Notes: generated from the sequence alone by a model not told the origin. A stretch of DNA of 64,000 bases from Sycobia sp. Sy_11 (GCA_018907035.1 JACCIC010000028.1:3155001-3219000), one strand, 5' to 3'. Counted from the first letter of the stretch, positions 52,357 through 62,876 are shown. Numbers and translations are program-made.

Positions 52357-55300
52357 TTTTCACGAGCACTTGCACTCCGACCCCGAACCGGCGGATCAGC
52401 CTCGAAGTTCGAAGAGAGTAGCAGGGCACACACTCGAGAATCATCGCGCCATTCAGGGACGAGGGAGGACGGGGAAGCCGCGGGCAGGGGGTCGGCGCGC
52501 GAAATCGACAATGGGCTCGCTGATTGGTCACTTATTTCAGCCATCCACCTCCCCCCCCCCATCTCTACCCAACGGCCGTATAGTCATTTTGTAATTCCAT
52601 TGTATATCGTTTCTATGGAATTGATTTTGCCGACGCCCCGGTTCTTCCACCGTATACAGGGATGTATGCTCGGTTGCCACTCACCGGTCCCAAACACTTT
52701 TTTGCCCTCTTTGTCTAACTATTTTTTCGTATTTCTAAAGCAAAAACGAAAAAAAAAAAACATATCGTGATTTATCAATCAATTGCTTTAAAAAGTATTT
52801 AATTAATGGGAGTTTCAAAATGAAAGTATAAAGTTCTATTAAAAAATAAATTAAAAGCACTCGTATTAAATATCGCGAAAACTTTTGTTATTACTCTTTA
52901 ATAACATTTCAGCGATGAAATACATTTTTAATCATAATACAAAACATACGATTTAATTTATGAATGTTTTTTATTAAAATAAATATTAAAATGTATTTTC
53001 AATCCAAATGGATGCTATTTCAACAGCAATAAGACTTCGTTTAATTATTTCAACGAAAAAAAAGGCTCGGATAATATGATATTCGTTCATATATTCAGCG
53101 TTATAATGTAATCGATAAAATATTTTCGCTATATAGCAGAGTGTCACTTTGAGTGCGGAATTCTTATCAGTTCTTTAAACACGCTCCGCTCTCTCAAATC
53201 TTTTTTTTTTATTCTTCGCGTCGATTTGAAACAAGCAGTCGGTTTATGCTTTTACTGATAAAAGCAGACGTTTCGGACCCGATATAATGTGTTTCATTTT
53301 TAAAATTTACGCACAAGGACTTATTGGCGTGATAGCGTATGTAAGTACCTATATGTATCTGCGCTTATCCTTCGAATGACACATGTATGCGAAACACAGT
53401 CGTCACGTCGGTAATGTCCCGTGAACCAAAGAGCGAAGTAAGACGCATTTGGTCTGATTTTCCTTCGTTTATGAATTTGTGAAATTAAAATTTTTATCAC
53501 TCGTGCTATTGTCATCTTGTAGATTATAATCCATGGCTTTTAAGGTTTCTCCTTTCAACAAAAATTAAATATCGACGAGAACGAATTCTTTTATTCGTCC
53601 ATTCCGTAGCGCGAATTTGTAAATTAAAGCGTCCAAAATTAGATGAAACGTCAAAATATTATTTGAACTAATAAACCTATTCACCATTTCATTCAGCAAT
53701 TTATCAGTTACACTAAAAATTTCATCTGTTGACTTTTATAATGTTTCCCAGCTCGTTTTTCGATTTAATTGTTTTCCCTTTTTGCCAATATTTTTAAACG
53801 AACATTTGGAACAGTTCTATTCTCTCGATTGTTTTTCGACATTTCTCTCGAATATTCTCAGATAGAAGCTATTATTCCTGTATAAAACCTAGGACGAATA
53901 GGTAATTCTCTCGCATTGCTCAGATTAAAGAAATCATCTCTGTCTTATACAATGGTAGATAGGTTTAAATTTTCATTCGGCCGCCTTTTTATTCCGAGTC
54001 CGAGGTGTAGCGACAGATAAATTCGACATGGAGGAACGCTCGCTGAGGACTCGGCGAACCTGATTAAAGTAAGAGTCCCGAGAAGGCGGGAAATAACGTT
54101 TACGTAATTGTCTGGAAATGAATCCGTTCGCGAGGCGCCCGCTTCCAGATCGACACCAAGCCTCAGCCGAGGATGGAATTTGCAGGAAGAAAAAATCAGG
54201 ATCTCCCCGAATCCCGGGCAGTAGCTAAGCATCGTTCGCGTACCGCGACGAAAGGAAATATTTCAATGATTCCAGCTCCGAAAGCTCGCGCACTCACCGT
54301 CTTCCCCTTCTTCCGGGCGTTCTGCAGCACCGTCTTCAGCCACCGCCACTGATTGCCGGGATCTGCCGAGGTAGCGGCGGCGGCGGCGGCGGCGGCCCCG
54401 TTCGTCCCTCCGCCAGCCGCTGCCGCCGCCGCCGCCGCCGCCGCCGTGGTCGTCGTCGTCGACGTCGCCGCTGCCGGCCCCGCTCTCTGATGGCCCGTCG
54501 CCCCGCGGCCCGCGGGGGACTCGAGGCCGCCGCCGACGCCGCCGCCGCCGCCGCCTGGGCTCAGCCACAGATTCGTGTTCAGCGATACTATCTGATAGTT
54601 CTTGGAGCGCTGCTCGATCGTGTAGTAGCCGCCTGCGGGCAGAAGGAGAGTGAGAGAGAATGACGGAGCGACGAGGGGGAGAGGGTGCCGCTGCGCTGCC
54701 CCCATCCCCCCGTCCCCGCCGGAGGTGGGCGCAATTAGCGAGCGCTTCGACGATTATATCGCCGCGCGTATGCTGCGATAGCGCGGGCTTCGGAATCGCG
54801 CGGATATGTAGGCAGTGTGCGATCGACGAACTCGCGGGAGAGAGCTGGGTTGCGGGGGGGGGGGGGAGGGGGAGATCGACAAATTGGGCAATCATTATAG
54901 CGAAAGGGGGATCTAGGAGATCGCGCGAGCGCGGAAATTGCCTTGTTCGCGGTGAGCGTTAAAACCTTTGTTTATGCTGGTGTGGGCAGGCGTGATGCGT
55001 GCCTGTGCGTATGTGTGTATGTGTGTGTGCATATGGTTATAACATTGCAACGTTATTCTATCTGTCACTGTTTGTCGCCTCAGTAAGTATTAATTATCAA
55101 AATCGACGAAGACAAATGAAATTTCCGATTATTATTGGTGTTAGAAGAATCTGTTATGATAGTAATGAAAAATCCTAATTTGGAATATGCTTTTCTGGCA
55201 AGTAGTTCTGATCGCCTCATTTCAGAATGGTATAATCTGTCGGTTTTAACTCTGGCAATAACTTCATAGATTCAGCTGGCATTCGCGCCAATCGAACACG

Positions 55301-56861
55301 TATTGCATTAAACTATAGTAGGAATTAGGTATAAGCTTCGTTGAAAAATTTAAAAGGCTATAACGCCACTAACTGAAAGTATATGGAATAAGTGAAAAGC
55401 ATTGTACTTATTAATGAATGTCTTTTATATATATATGTATATATGTATTTTTTTTCTTGCTTATTAATCAATCTTTTTTATACGTCGTTAAAAATATCGA
55501 AGACAGTTTTATCGTTATTTTCAGTATATATATTTTTATATTTTATAGACTATAAAAAGAGGGGACCCGAGCAAGACGAAGATCCGATCCTTTGACACGT
55601 AAAATGCATTTAATCGTAAAAATTCTACGCGTATATAATTAAGGCAACCTATGCCATTTGATAATATACAGTTTATCAATAGCGCTTGTGTAAAAAAGTG
55701 TCACTAATCTGCCTATTAACAATATTTACTCATTACTAGATTTTACTCACAAATTCGTAAGTGAAAAAATCATAAAATTATCCGAGTTTCTTCGATAAAA
55801 TTAGAAGATTTGGGTAAAAGAACAATGGTAATCATATCACGGTCATCATTTGTCAAACCAATTCATGGAACTAGTTCTTATCATTGGCCATTATTATGCT
55901 CTGCGACGTAACGCGGATCTCCAAAGCTTGGAATTGACGGGTCACACCGTGCCACCGCATTGCTACTCACTCTCTCTGAGGGTGACGAGCGCCTCGTCGG
56001 GCAGCCAGTTGCTCCAGAGCGCGGCGATCTCAGTGAAATTCAGCCCGACGTCCTCGTGGCCGAGGACCGGGAAAACGAACTGGCCCGTGAACGTGCGCGA
56101 CAGCAGATCGGTGATGTTCTTGAGGTGGTGCAGCCGCGACTCCTTCGTCGTGCCCTCGTAACGGGAAAGCGCGTCCCTGGAAGCATGCGCGGGGGGGGGG
56201 GGCAGATCATAATAGACTGTGCATTATTCGTCGAAACGGGCGGGCAATGCGGACTTTCAATTCGGCCACGCTCGGATTCTCGTCGATTAATTCACGCTCT
56301 ACGTGGATGCTATTAAGACGAGCGTTGGTTAATGGAAGTTAATTTTTAAAATCCGTATGCTCCTTCGTAATGATTGTTTTATTGACATATAGAATACCTT
56401 TGCATAAACGACTGATTATAGAATTAATATACTTTTTGTTAATTGTTAGGAATTTTTTAATTGTACTACGTATCGATTGTTCAGAGACCGTGCAACTTAC
56501 AAAAAAAAAAAACTAAATAAAACCAAAAAAATATCCCGAGCCCCATACCCCATGTCGTATACTATTTTACAAATATCGGAGGGAGCTTCGGTAAAAAATA
56601 ACTGGTGTTTCTCTTATGTTACAAATTGTCACTGAAAATTCAGTTACACAGCGACTGAAAGTTATTGGCGACTAAAATTTTTTCTGATTGTAACTACTGC
56701 ACTTTTTGCAATTGACATGGTAGCCGAGGTAGAAATACCGAAATTACACTCGGAACCGCTTCTTCTATATATTTGCACCCCGAAATGTACATTTTTTCGT
56801 GTATATAGAAATTTGATTAAACCAAAAACTTTGCAATTTTAAGTATCATTGTATATGAATT

Positions 56862-56923
<62 letters not shown>

Positions 56924-57566
56924 TTGATCGTATTCAAAAAGATACAATTATTCGGGAAACAGAAAATGTTGAAAAATAAAATTTACAGCGTTATTACAAT
57001 CAATAGTCAAGAATTAATGAGAAGTCGGAAATGGAAGCAATGAATTATTTGGTAATAATCTAGTTTATTTAGTTAAAACGAGCAAGTCCAATACATTACA
57101 ATCGCGATTTTGATAGACGAGCTCGGAAACCAATAGCAGCTCGCTCGTCTACATATTATTAGAATGACAGAGAACTTGATCCGAGACGGTTTTCAAATAA
57201 TAAGTTGTAAACTTTTCGTAGAGCCCGCGAGCTTTCCGCAGCGTCGGCTTCGCGCGAAACGACGAAGGCCCGCCAACGCCGTTCGAGCCTTATACCTTCC
57301 TCGCCCAGGATCGATATAAATCGCCGTAATTCCGAGGAGACTCACCCGGTCCACAGGACGAACTCGATCCCGTCCTCGTGTATCGTCTTCATGGCCCTGG
57401 CCGCCGACTCGACGAGGGCGTACGGCGAGTCGCAGTTGTAGTGGCCGTAAACGCCCGGGCTCAGGGCCCTGTCGAGCGGCCTCGGGTGTCCCGGCTCGAC
57501 GGCCGCGCTCCGCGTGCTCCAGCATTCTGCGGCGAAACCACTATATGTAGAAAATACCCTATACGT

Positions 57567-57603
<37 letters not shown>

Positions 57604-57731
57604 TAAGTAGGTATAGCTGAACTTGCAGAGGAAAAGCTTTAAATATGCACGTGTCGTCGACCGACCACAGAAGAGTTTCGTGGAGCGAAGAAACGATTTT
57701 CATGGATCGAAAGTTCGTGTTCCGCAGAGAG

Positions 57732-57775
<44 letters not shown>

Positions 57776-58548
57776 TTAGATCCAGAGCAATCTCACGACT
57801 ACATATTATTTATTATTCAAACTTTTCCATGTCAAGCATGCATGTAAATACGCTTGCCAGACAAGTCATGTACATATACAGGTGGAGCTTGTATGCAGTA
57901 GTAACAGAGTCGTGTGGCACGGCGATTTGAGAAACTTTGAATCTAGCGGTCCACGGACAGAAAATGAAAATCAACGCTCTCTGGGGAATAAAAATGTTTT
58001 TCCAGAGTGTAGTACAAATGTTTTAATCTTAGTATACTGAATATATATATATATACTCAAATGTTAAGTCGATCGGATAGTTTTCTATTTTCAAGACAAT
58101 CTTTATAGTTTATCATGTTTTCTATAGAATCTTGCTTTTATTTATGCTGAATTCGGTGCAATCTCGATTATTCTGCCCAGCACGCCCTATCTTACTGAAA
58201 GTTTATTTAGCGAATCGTTTTAAATTACTTGAAATCACGGCAAATCAACGTTGCTCGAATTTATACTCACTCCCAACGCCGTTACCATGGATGGAATAAG
58301 TTGGATCGTAGTGTATGTCACTGATGTGCCAAAAATATCCTGGAACAGAAAGTTCGCACACTTGTTAAAGTCGATTTTTCTTCTGACGAGAAGAAGCCTG
58401 CGCTCCCCCCCCCCCCTTTCAGTGTCTTTTATAGAAATCATTACTTTTGCAACAGCAGTGTATGAGTATAAATTTGGACGCGTCACTCACCTTCTTTACC
58501 GTGCACGCCGCACAGCCAGGAGAGGAGTAGCACATAATCTCGAATCAT
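40655..58548 (-). CDS. Acid sphingomyelinase-like phosphodiesterase (SMPDL3A/3B type), nine coding exons
   Basis: The coding sequence joins 58548-58491, 58339-58271, 57526-57346, 56176-55971, 54632-54298, 48790-48610, 47736-47627, 44927-44752 and 40907-40655. The total is 1569 nt, or 522 residues plus stop, and all splice phases agree. Family members are secreted or GPI-anchored metallophosphoesterases. Vertebrate SMPDL3A/B hydrolyse nucleotide or phosphodiester substrates rather than being classical sphingomyelinases. Visible in the protein are a signal peptide (about 1-17), the metal-binding block DIHYDP (D27, H29), WTGD (D104), an atypical GHED (142-145), SLNTNLW (188-194), GHTPPG (H289) and GHWH (H330, H332). 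After these come the family helix region QYYLKLTEANL, a Cys-rich C-terminal domain and a hydrophobic tail (about 488-522) that could be a GPI signal. Unlike SMPD1 it has no N-terminal saposin domain. It is longer than the usual ~450 residues because of an insert of about 64 residues in exon 5. Exact substrate is unknown. Confidence 0.95.
43925..43952. repeat. Poly(T) run
   Basis: 28 thymines, the longest mononucleotide run that I noticed. Confidence 0.95.
44607..44634. repeat. (GT)n microsatellite
   Basis: GT units with one CG interruption. Confidence 0.93.
44752..44927 (-). CDS. Phosphodiesterase exon 8: C-terminal helical region
   Basis: The exon encodes VLDYAQYYLKLTEANLEKRA, then QWRLEYNMREHYDLGEITAL and SLHDLADRFTQPSDNAFVR. 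It aligns in pattern with the SMPDL3 segment that begins LDMLQYYLNLTEANL and carries the W-x-LEY motif. The acceptor is CCGCAG and the donor is GTAAGG. Phase 2 out, with Arg completed by exon 9. Confidence 0.93.
44928..47626 (-). other. Intron 7 of the phosphodiesterase
   Basis: A 2.7-kb, mostly AT-rich intron from the weak GTTCCA donor to the CCGCAG acceptor. Two opposed open frames at 46480-46801 overlap each other and have no family match. Confidence 0.82.
47570..47606. repeat. (GAAA)n/(GAA)n repeat next to the exon 7 donor
   Basis: On the transcript it reads as a U/C-rich CUUUC repeat starting about 20 nt downstream of the donor. Confidence 0.9.
47627..47736 (-). CDS. Phosphodiesterase exon 7
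   Basis: The exon encodes EPVSWAMVAPSITPHRPGGP and NNPGLRLYKLDNDTGQ. This matches the family segment in which (P)VS-x-x-F/M-VAPS-x-TP precedes NPG-x-R-x-x and the transition to the C-terminal helical domain. The acceptor is TTTATAG. The donor is the weak GTTCCA (47626), directly followed by a pyrimidine-rich CTTTC repeat. Joining to exon 8 restores DNDTGQ-VLDYAQYYL, as expected for the family. Confidence 0.88.
47770..47828. repeat. Compound (AT)n(GT)n microsatellite in intron 6
   Basis: AT units to 47810, then GT units. The array lies only about 34 nt from the exon 7 acceptor. Confidence 0.96.
48610..48790 (-). CDS. Phosphodiesterase exon 6: GHxPP and GHxH blocks
   Basis: The exon encodes VYIVGHTPPG and later RGQFFGHWHSDTFRVIYGDN. 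The first is the family GH[IVT]PPG metal-ligand block. The second is the GHxH block that closes the active site. Between them lies a Gly-rich stretch (REGGAGG). The acceptor is TTCGCAG. The in-frame donor is GTTCGT at 48609, which joins to exon 7 as GAC-AAC-G/GC-GAA (D-N-G-E-P). A GTATGA donor four bases further would shift the frame. Confidence 0.92.
48856..48879. repeat. (GA)n microsatellite in intron 5
   Basis: GA units beside imperfect GAGAGGGAGAGG units, about 65 nt from the exon 6 acceptor. On the transcript this is a pyrimidine tract. Confidence 0.93.
52314..52353. repeat. (CT)n microsatellite
   Basis: About 19 units, preceded by T-rich pyrimidine sequence. Confidence 0.96.
54298..54632 (-). 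CDS. Phosphodiesterase exon 5 with Gly/Ala/Thr-rich insert
   Basis: The exon begins GYYTIEQRSKNYQIVSLNTN and ends ADPGNQWRWLKTVLQNARKK plus GKT. Both ends match SMPDL3-type proteins, where SLNTNLWY and ADPGQQF are normally separated by only about ten residues. Here roughly 64 residues (197-260) of Gly, Ala and Thr runs lie between them, encoded by GGC, GCC, GCG and ACG triplets. No GT donor and AG acceptor of matching phase was found that would remove the insert as an intron. The acceptor is CCGCAG and the donor is GTGAGT, phase 0 out. Confidence 0.9.
54371..54562 (-). repeat. Coding triplet-repeat block inside exon 5
   Basis: Imperfect GGC, GCC, GTC and ACG triplets form successive homopolymer-like tracts of Gly, Thr, Ala, Gly and Ala in the reading frame. 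The mixture of runs with non-repeat residues (ESPAGRGATGHQRAGP) shows that it is an expanded, diverged block rather than a pure microsatellite. Confidence 0.85.
54633..55970 (-). other. Intron 4 of the phosphodiesterase
   Basis: 1.3 kb. The part next to exon 5 is GC-rich with a G run (54855-54868), and the rest is AT-rich. Confidence 0.85.
55971..56176 (-). CDS. Phosphodiesterase exon 4: region of the GNHD-equivalent block
   Basis: The exon encodes DALSRYEGTTKESRLHHLKN, a possible N-glycosylation site NIT, then QFVFPVLGHEDVGLNFTEIA and SNWLPDEALVTLRE. The position is that of the family GNH[DE] block, but the residues are GHED. The surrounding VFPVLG and the following W-x-x-WL-x-x-EA-x-x-TLR are typical of the family. 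The acceptor is TTCCAG and the donor is GTGAGT. Phase 1 out, with a Ser codon completed by exon 5. Confidence 0.93.
56177..57345 (-). other. Intron 3 of the phosphodiesterase
   Basis: 1.2 kb, AT-rich, with a G run near the acceptor (56191-56202) and a long (TA)n array. Confidence 0.85.
56865..56921. repeat. (TA)n microsatellite in intron 3
   Basis: About 28 units. Confidence 0.97.
57346..57526 (-). CDS. Phosphodiesterase exon 3: through the WTG(D) block
   Basis: The exon encodes CWSTRSAAVEPGHPRPLDRA, then a segment with YNCDSPYALVESAARAMK, ending in EFVLWTG. CDSPY and the closing WTGD (Asp supplied by exon 4) match the SMPDL3/ASM family; this Asp bridges the two metals in the superfamily. 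The acceptor is CCGCAG and the donor is GTGAGT, phase 2 out. A different open frame across the same bases is an antisense-style shadow without family similarity. Confidence 0.93.
57565..57600. repeat. (GT)n microsatellite
   Basis: GT units with one GA interruption, about 40 nt from the exon 3 acceptor. Confidence 0.95.
57732..57771. repeat. (TA)n microsatellite
   Basis: About 20 units. Confidence 0.95.
58271..58339 (-). CDS. Phosphodiesterase exon 2: first metal-binding block
   Basis: This 69-bp exon encodes YFWHISDIHYDPTYSIHGNG and two more residues. DIHYDP is the first calcineurin-like phosphoesterase block (D-x-H), which supplies an Asp and a His to the bimetal centre. The acceptor is TTCCAG and the donor is GTGAGT. 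The exon enters and leaves in phase 1, and joining to exon 3 creates a Lys codon followed by Cys-Trp. Confidence 0.93.
58491..58548 (-). CDS. Phosphodiesterase exon 1: start codon and signal peptide
   Basis: The exon encodes MIRDYVLLLSWLCGVHGKEG, with the last codon split after its first base. It has a short positive N-terminus, a Leu-rich core and a small-residue end, which is a classic secretory signal peptide. It ends at a GTGAGT donor (58490 downward) in phase 1, and joining to exon 2 gives Gly-Tyr-Phe-Trp. The ATG at 58548-58546 is chosen because the signal peptide starts there. An AG acceptor ending at 58591 suggests that 58549-58590 is 5' untranslated sequence of the same exon, with a further upstream non-coding exon. 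The open frame continues upstream without a stop, so a longer N-terminus cannot be excluded. Confidence 0.85.
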
Positions 58549-58590
58549 CTTTGCTGTCGGATGGCACTCTTCTAATTTTTTCCGCCAACA
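58549..58590 (-). other. Probable 5' UTR part of phosphodiesterase exon 1
   Basis: On the minus strand a TTACAG acceptor ends at 58591, so a spliced 5' exon would begin at 58590 and run 42 nt to the start codon. The first untranslated exon and the promoter would then lie further upstream, at higher coordinates. They were not identified. Confidence 0.45.
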
Positions 58591-59481
58591 CTGTAATACG
58601 AAAATAATTAAACAATGAGTTAAGCACATTTTAATACATTCAGAGGATTTGAAAAATAACTTGTGCATCTTAACTATTTTCTTATATAATGACAATAGGC
58701 TCTAAGCTTCATTTTGGATTGTTAGATTGAAAAATTGAGCTCTTTTTTTCTGTGTCGTTCCTTACAGATAATGATTTATTTAAATTTGGATCGCTCAAAT
58801 TTCGAGCTTATTCAAGAACCTACTCATGTATATTATATCGATCTTTTAATTCGATAAAGTACAACGAATGTAAGATAAGAATAGTGGAACATATAGAAGA
58901 GTAATTAAAGAGATTAAAGAAAGTCAGCAATTATTCATAATCTTACCATTAGTATTAAGTCCTTTGGTTATCAGATTCTTTGTAAAGCTTATATATTTAT
59001 ATATCTGTTGAACATTTTACATCTGTAGAACAGACTTGATTTAATTCTGTATATTCATATGATTTTCAATTTATTAACATACAAAAGTGTTCTAACAGCT
59101 ATTCATAAAATCTCAATAAAAAAAAATTATGTAATATCTCATTTTAAAAATTAATCTAATATAACAATGTTATTTGAAGAGTGCGATCAATATGATTCCA
59201 TCGAGCATGACATTTCAACAGTCTTGATTTAATATCATATCTTAATATTGCTTGTAACTTTCTGAATGCACCGAAGTATATTCACAGCCCCTATTTATAC
59301 TGCCTCATTTAACAAAAAAAAGTGTTTTAACGTGTGATTTAAAACATCATTGGAATAAGGATTCCATTTCAATCGCGAATCTCATACAATCCTGCGGATA
59401 TAACGAATTTCATATGAAGCTTCGCTAAAAATACGTCGCATACCATTTCCTGCAAATGCTCCACTGACATTCCATAAAATG

Positions 59482-59757
59482 TTATTTCAATTCCACGCAT
59501 ATAAGTGGTTTACTATGTCCAGGTATACCGGGACGAATTCTAGGGGATATGCCGGGTCTTCGCGGTATTATACGACGCCCAGGAGTAGCGAATCGACTTC
59601 TTCTTCTTCTTCTTCGAACAGCGGTATACGGATCCAGGTGTGCGAGGACCTTGGGCAATGCATTTTGAGCCAAGCTCTGTATGAAATTTGTTAGATCCGT
59701 AGCATTGTATGAAATTTGGAGCTGAGCTGGAATCGTATCGCTCGCGCTCTTCAGCAT
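59482..59757 (-). other. Candidate coding segment, unassigned
   Basis: A 91-codon open frame begins MLKSASDTIPAQLQISYNAT. It has an amphipathic stretch (TNFIQSLAQNALPKVLAHL), an Arg run, and a Pro/Arg-rich end (IIPRRPGISPRIRPGIPGHS). The open frame extends further upstream without ATG. I recognise no family. It lies upstream of the phosphodiesterase on the same strand and could be an exon of an unseen minus-strand gene or chance. Confidence 0.25.
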
Positions 59758-60374
59758 AGAGCATCGTATAAAACTCGATTTTCGAATAGAATTATATCGC
59801 GTTAATTTTCGACACAGCCTTTTCCGAGATGCCTTCTATAATGGGGCTAGCATGAAAAGGGATCGTCGATATATTTACACATTAAGTAGAAGAAATATTT
59901 TCAAGAATTATGTGTTACCAAAATTTAAGATTTCGCAATATCTAGTGTTATATATAACGCAGGTGTATATGAGAAATGTGTAGTTTATTGTAAATTTATA
60001 AACTTTTAAAAAAAATGTATCTTAACCTACAAAATTTTACACTAGCTCCCATTGAAAATTGGCTACGAAATTAGCGAGTCTCCTTGCAAACGTAACGCAG
60101 TATTCCTTGAAAAATCATTTCAATTTAATTTCAGTCGATTATCGATGGATACCTGGTACAGAATTACGAATTAAAATTGCATCCTAATTATAGTGCTTAG
60201 ATTAGTTTAATTAATATTATTGCAAGAAAGCTGGCATTCTTAGCTACTTATGCTGCGTATTCGGTAAGCGAATACCAAGTAGCATTAGCTACTACAATAT
60301 CTTATGACTAAGAACATTCTAGTTCAAAACTAAATCAAGTTAATATACGTATACTGACATAATAAGGATACAAT

Positions 60375-60605
60375 CTAGTATAACACTCTGCTTTCATAAT
60401 AACGTTTCCTTAAAAAAAAAAAGTACCAGGACGGATTGACGGTGTAATCGCCGCAAGGTGAAAATCGCGAGCATCGAAAAATAAGGATATAATTATATCC
60501 ATTCCTACGCTGAAACAATGGTAAATCATCGTCATGTAATAAAGGAGAGCCATTCGCATCCCTTTTTAAGTGAGTTTTAGGAAACTTTTCTAATAACATG
60601 TTCAA
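60375..60605 (-). other. Candidate coding segment, unassigned
   Basis: A 76-codon open frame contains LLEKFPKTHLKRDANGSPLL and HDDDLPLFQRRNGY. It is preceded by an AACAG acceptor-like site at about 60618. Composition resembles protein rather than translated AT-rich DNA, but no family or splice partner is known. Confidence 0.2.
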
Positions 60606-60619
60606 ATGCCTCCTGTTCT

Positions 60620-61677
60620 AACAAAGTCCATCGTATCATTTAGAAAAAGGAGAGAAAAATTGTACTAAAAAATTATTAAAAAATAAAAACTTTTACTCTT
60701 ATAGGTTCGAATACAATGAATAAGCATACGAATGTCTAATGAGTTTAGGAAAAAATTTCATCTGGACAAGATATATTACTTTCATTATAAGTTGTAACAG
60801 ATAGCAGATATACGGTCAAAATTAATATTGAAATTTTGATAAGTATAAATATAAAAATGATTATAATATCATTATAATATAAATAAATTGAAGAAAATCA
60901 ATAGTTTCAATATAAATTAGTAAGGTATCTAAATAAAACTATACGAACTTCCAATAGAATCCTTCAATCAACCCTTCTGATCTACAGAACTTTTTGACGA
61001 CGTACGTAAGTCTCCTTCAATAAGATAATGTTAATCCAGTATTGGATATTTAATTTATATGTACATATATATAAAGGAGATAATTTCTTCTTTCTTGTCA
61101 ATATATTCATAAATATTTATTTCATTTATAAAATCTGACATGAGAGAGATATTTTCGCTGAATTATTTATTCAGAACTTGGAGGGGGCGGTTTGAATCCA
61201 AAAATGAAAAGTTGACAATAATGAAATATTTCCAATTGATAATGTAATAAACCAACTTGATTTTAACGAAAAGGAAAGAATATTTTTTTGTTTTTTGTTA
61301 TCGTAAAATGCAGCAACTATTTGGAAATACTATTTCTACCTTCCAGAAGCGATAACTGAATAAATGGGCAATTTTAGATAAGACCAATTACCAGCACCGC
61401 CATTACCTTTGCGGCTCTTAATTGAATTTAACGCGAAGGCACAATAGGGCGCCGCTTTTGCCGCCATAGGCTTTATCGAATAAGGGTGATGAAAAAAAAA
61501 GCAGAGCTATAAAAGAAGTCTATTCAAATCGATTCTTTCGCCCCTCCCAGAGTTGCGGGAATGAAAGGAATTGAGGATCCGCCAAAAATGTCTATAACAT
61601 TCGACCGCGGTGCACGGATTGAGCGACAAAATGTGGCTGCATAAATGGAAAGATATAAATGAAACGAGAGAGCAAGG

Positions 61678-61726
<49 letters not shown>

Positions 61727-62340
61727 GAGAGAGGAAGAGAGGTGGATGGGGAGATGGATGTCAGAAGACTCGTAAAAAGAGCAGATGCTAAGGTTGAGTG
61801 ATAGATGGCGGAACCAAGGGAGCCGATAAGAGCAGTAAAAAGGATTTACAAAAGCTGTTGTATACTTCTTGAGTATAAATTTCTATACGCATTTCTAAAT
61901 CGAATTGTATGTAATCTTTATATATAATCTACGAGCTACTCTATCATTCTTCTCAAAAGCATTAAATTAAATTTATAAGGTATAAATAACATTAAAACGC
62001 GATAGTAAAAATAATACACGATGCGTTGTATAAAAATCAGAAAATAAATAAAATTCAGAATCAGTAATTGACCCATTTTCCTAAAATGTTCGGCGCGATA
62101 TCTATATATGATAAATAATAAAAATTTCATGCAACGATTATTATTTAAAGAGATAGCAAATGAACGTAAAATTTAATGGCCACATGACGACGATCTGAAT
62201 TATTTTTTAAACAGGAGGATAAAATTTTGATCGACGAATCGGAAAAACGTAAAACTACATAAATACGAGCAATCAATACAATGATAAACAATTTTAAAAG
62301 TCAAAGTAAAACCTAAAACAGTAATCTGACTTATTGATTG
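60620..62340. other. AT-rich sequence, no gene seen
   Basis: Unique AT-rich sequence with one purine-rich (GA)n array. Confidence 0.5.
61677..61740. repeat. (GA)n microsatellite, imperfect
   Basis: GA units interrupted by GG and GT. Confidence 0.95.
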
Positions 62341-62350
62341 CGCGAGGACC

Positions 62351-62376
62351 TATATATAGATATATATCTATATATA
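62351..62376. repeat. Perfect 26-bp TA-rich palindrome
   Basis: TATATATAGATA is followed by its mirror complement, giving a self-complementary block of TA units with two GATA/TATC steps. Confidence 0.9.
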
Positions 62377-62627
62377 GATATAGATATATATACATGTGTA
62401 CCGAGCTGAAAATATGTAATAAATTTTATTACCTGCATTGCATGCTACTCCCTATGGTTTTCCACGTTCAACCATTCCAAATCAAACGTATATAAATACG
62501 CGTTATCCTCTCCCCCCTCCCGGCTCTCCATTTCCATTACACTTTGAATACCATATAGCGCAGTTTCCGCAGGAACGCATTTATATATTAAATCCGTTCT
62601 GTGCGGTGTCGCGTATACTCGCCGATG

Positions 62628-62629
<2 letters not shown>

Positions 62630-62681
<52 letters not shown>

Positions 62682-62707
62682 GTGTGTGTGTGCGTGCGCG
62701 CGCGCGT
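62630..62707. repeat. Compound (TA)n(GT)n(CG)n microsatellite
   Basis: TA units to about 62678, then GT units, then alternating CG. All three are alternating purine-pyrimidine steps. Confidence 0.95.
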
Positions 62708-62817
62708 ATCTATGTATATATGTATGTATGTACGTACTCTATCCGTATATAGAAGAGGCGGGCCGAACTCTGGTGGATAGCAGGGGCTGATGCTGCTCGA
62801 ATGCAACGGTTCGAGAT

Positions 62818-62818
62818 A

Positions 62819-62876
<58 letters not shown>

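Larger units (their letters stand above)
48791..54297 (-). other. Intron 5 of the phosphodiesterase
   Basis: The largest intron, 5.5 kb. It holds a C run (50040-50050), an A run (50394-50410), a (CT)n array and an unassigned 107-codon plus-strand open frame at 51500-51823. No nested gene established. Confidence 0.85.
57527..58270 (-). other. Intron 2 of the phosphodiesterase
   Basis: 0.74 kb, with a (GT)n tract at 57565-57600 and a (TA)n tract at 57732-57771. Confidence 0.85.

Noticed and set aside
54263..54895. 210-codon Arg-rich minus-strand open frame over exon 5
   Set aside because: Alternate register of the triplet repeats, giving Arg runs; it lacks the family residues at both ends of the exon.
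57193..57525. 110-codon minus-strand open frame over exon 3
   Set aside because: Wrong register of the exon; the register giving NCDSPY and WTG matches the phosphodiesterase family and the splice phases.
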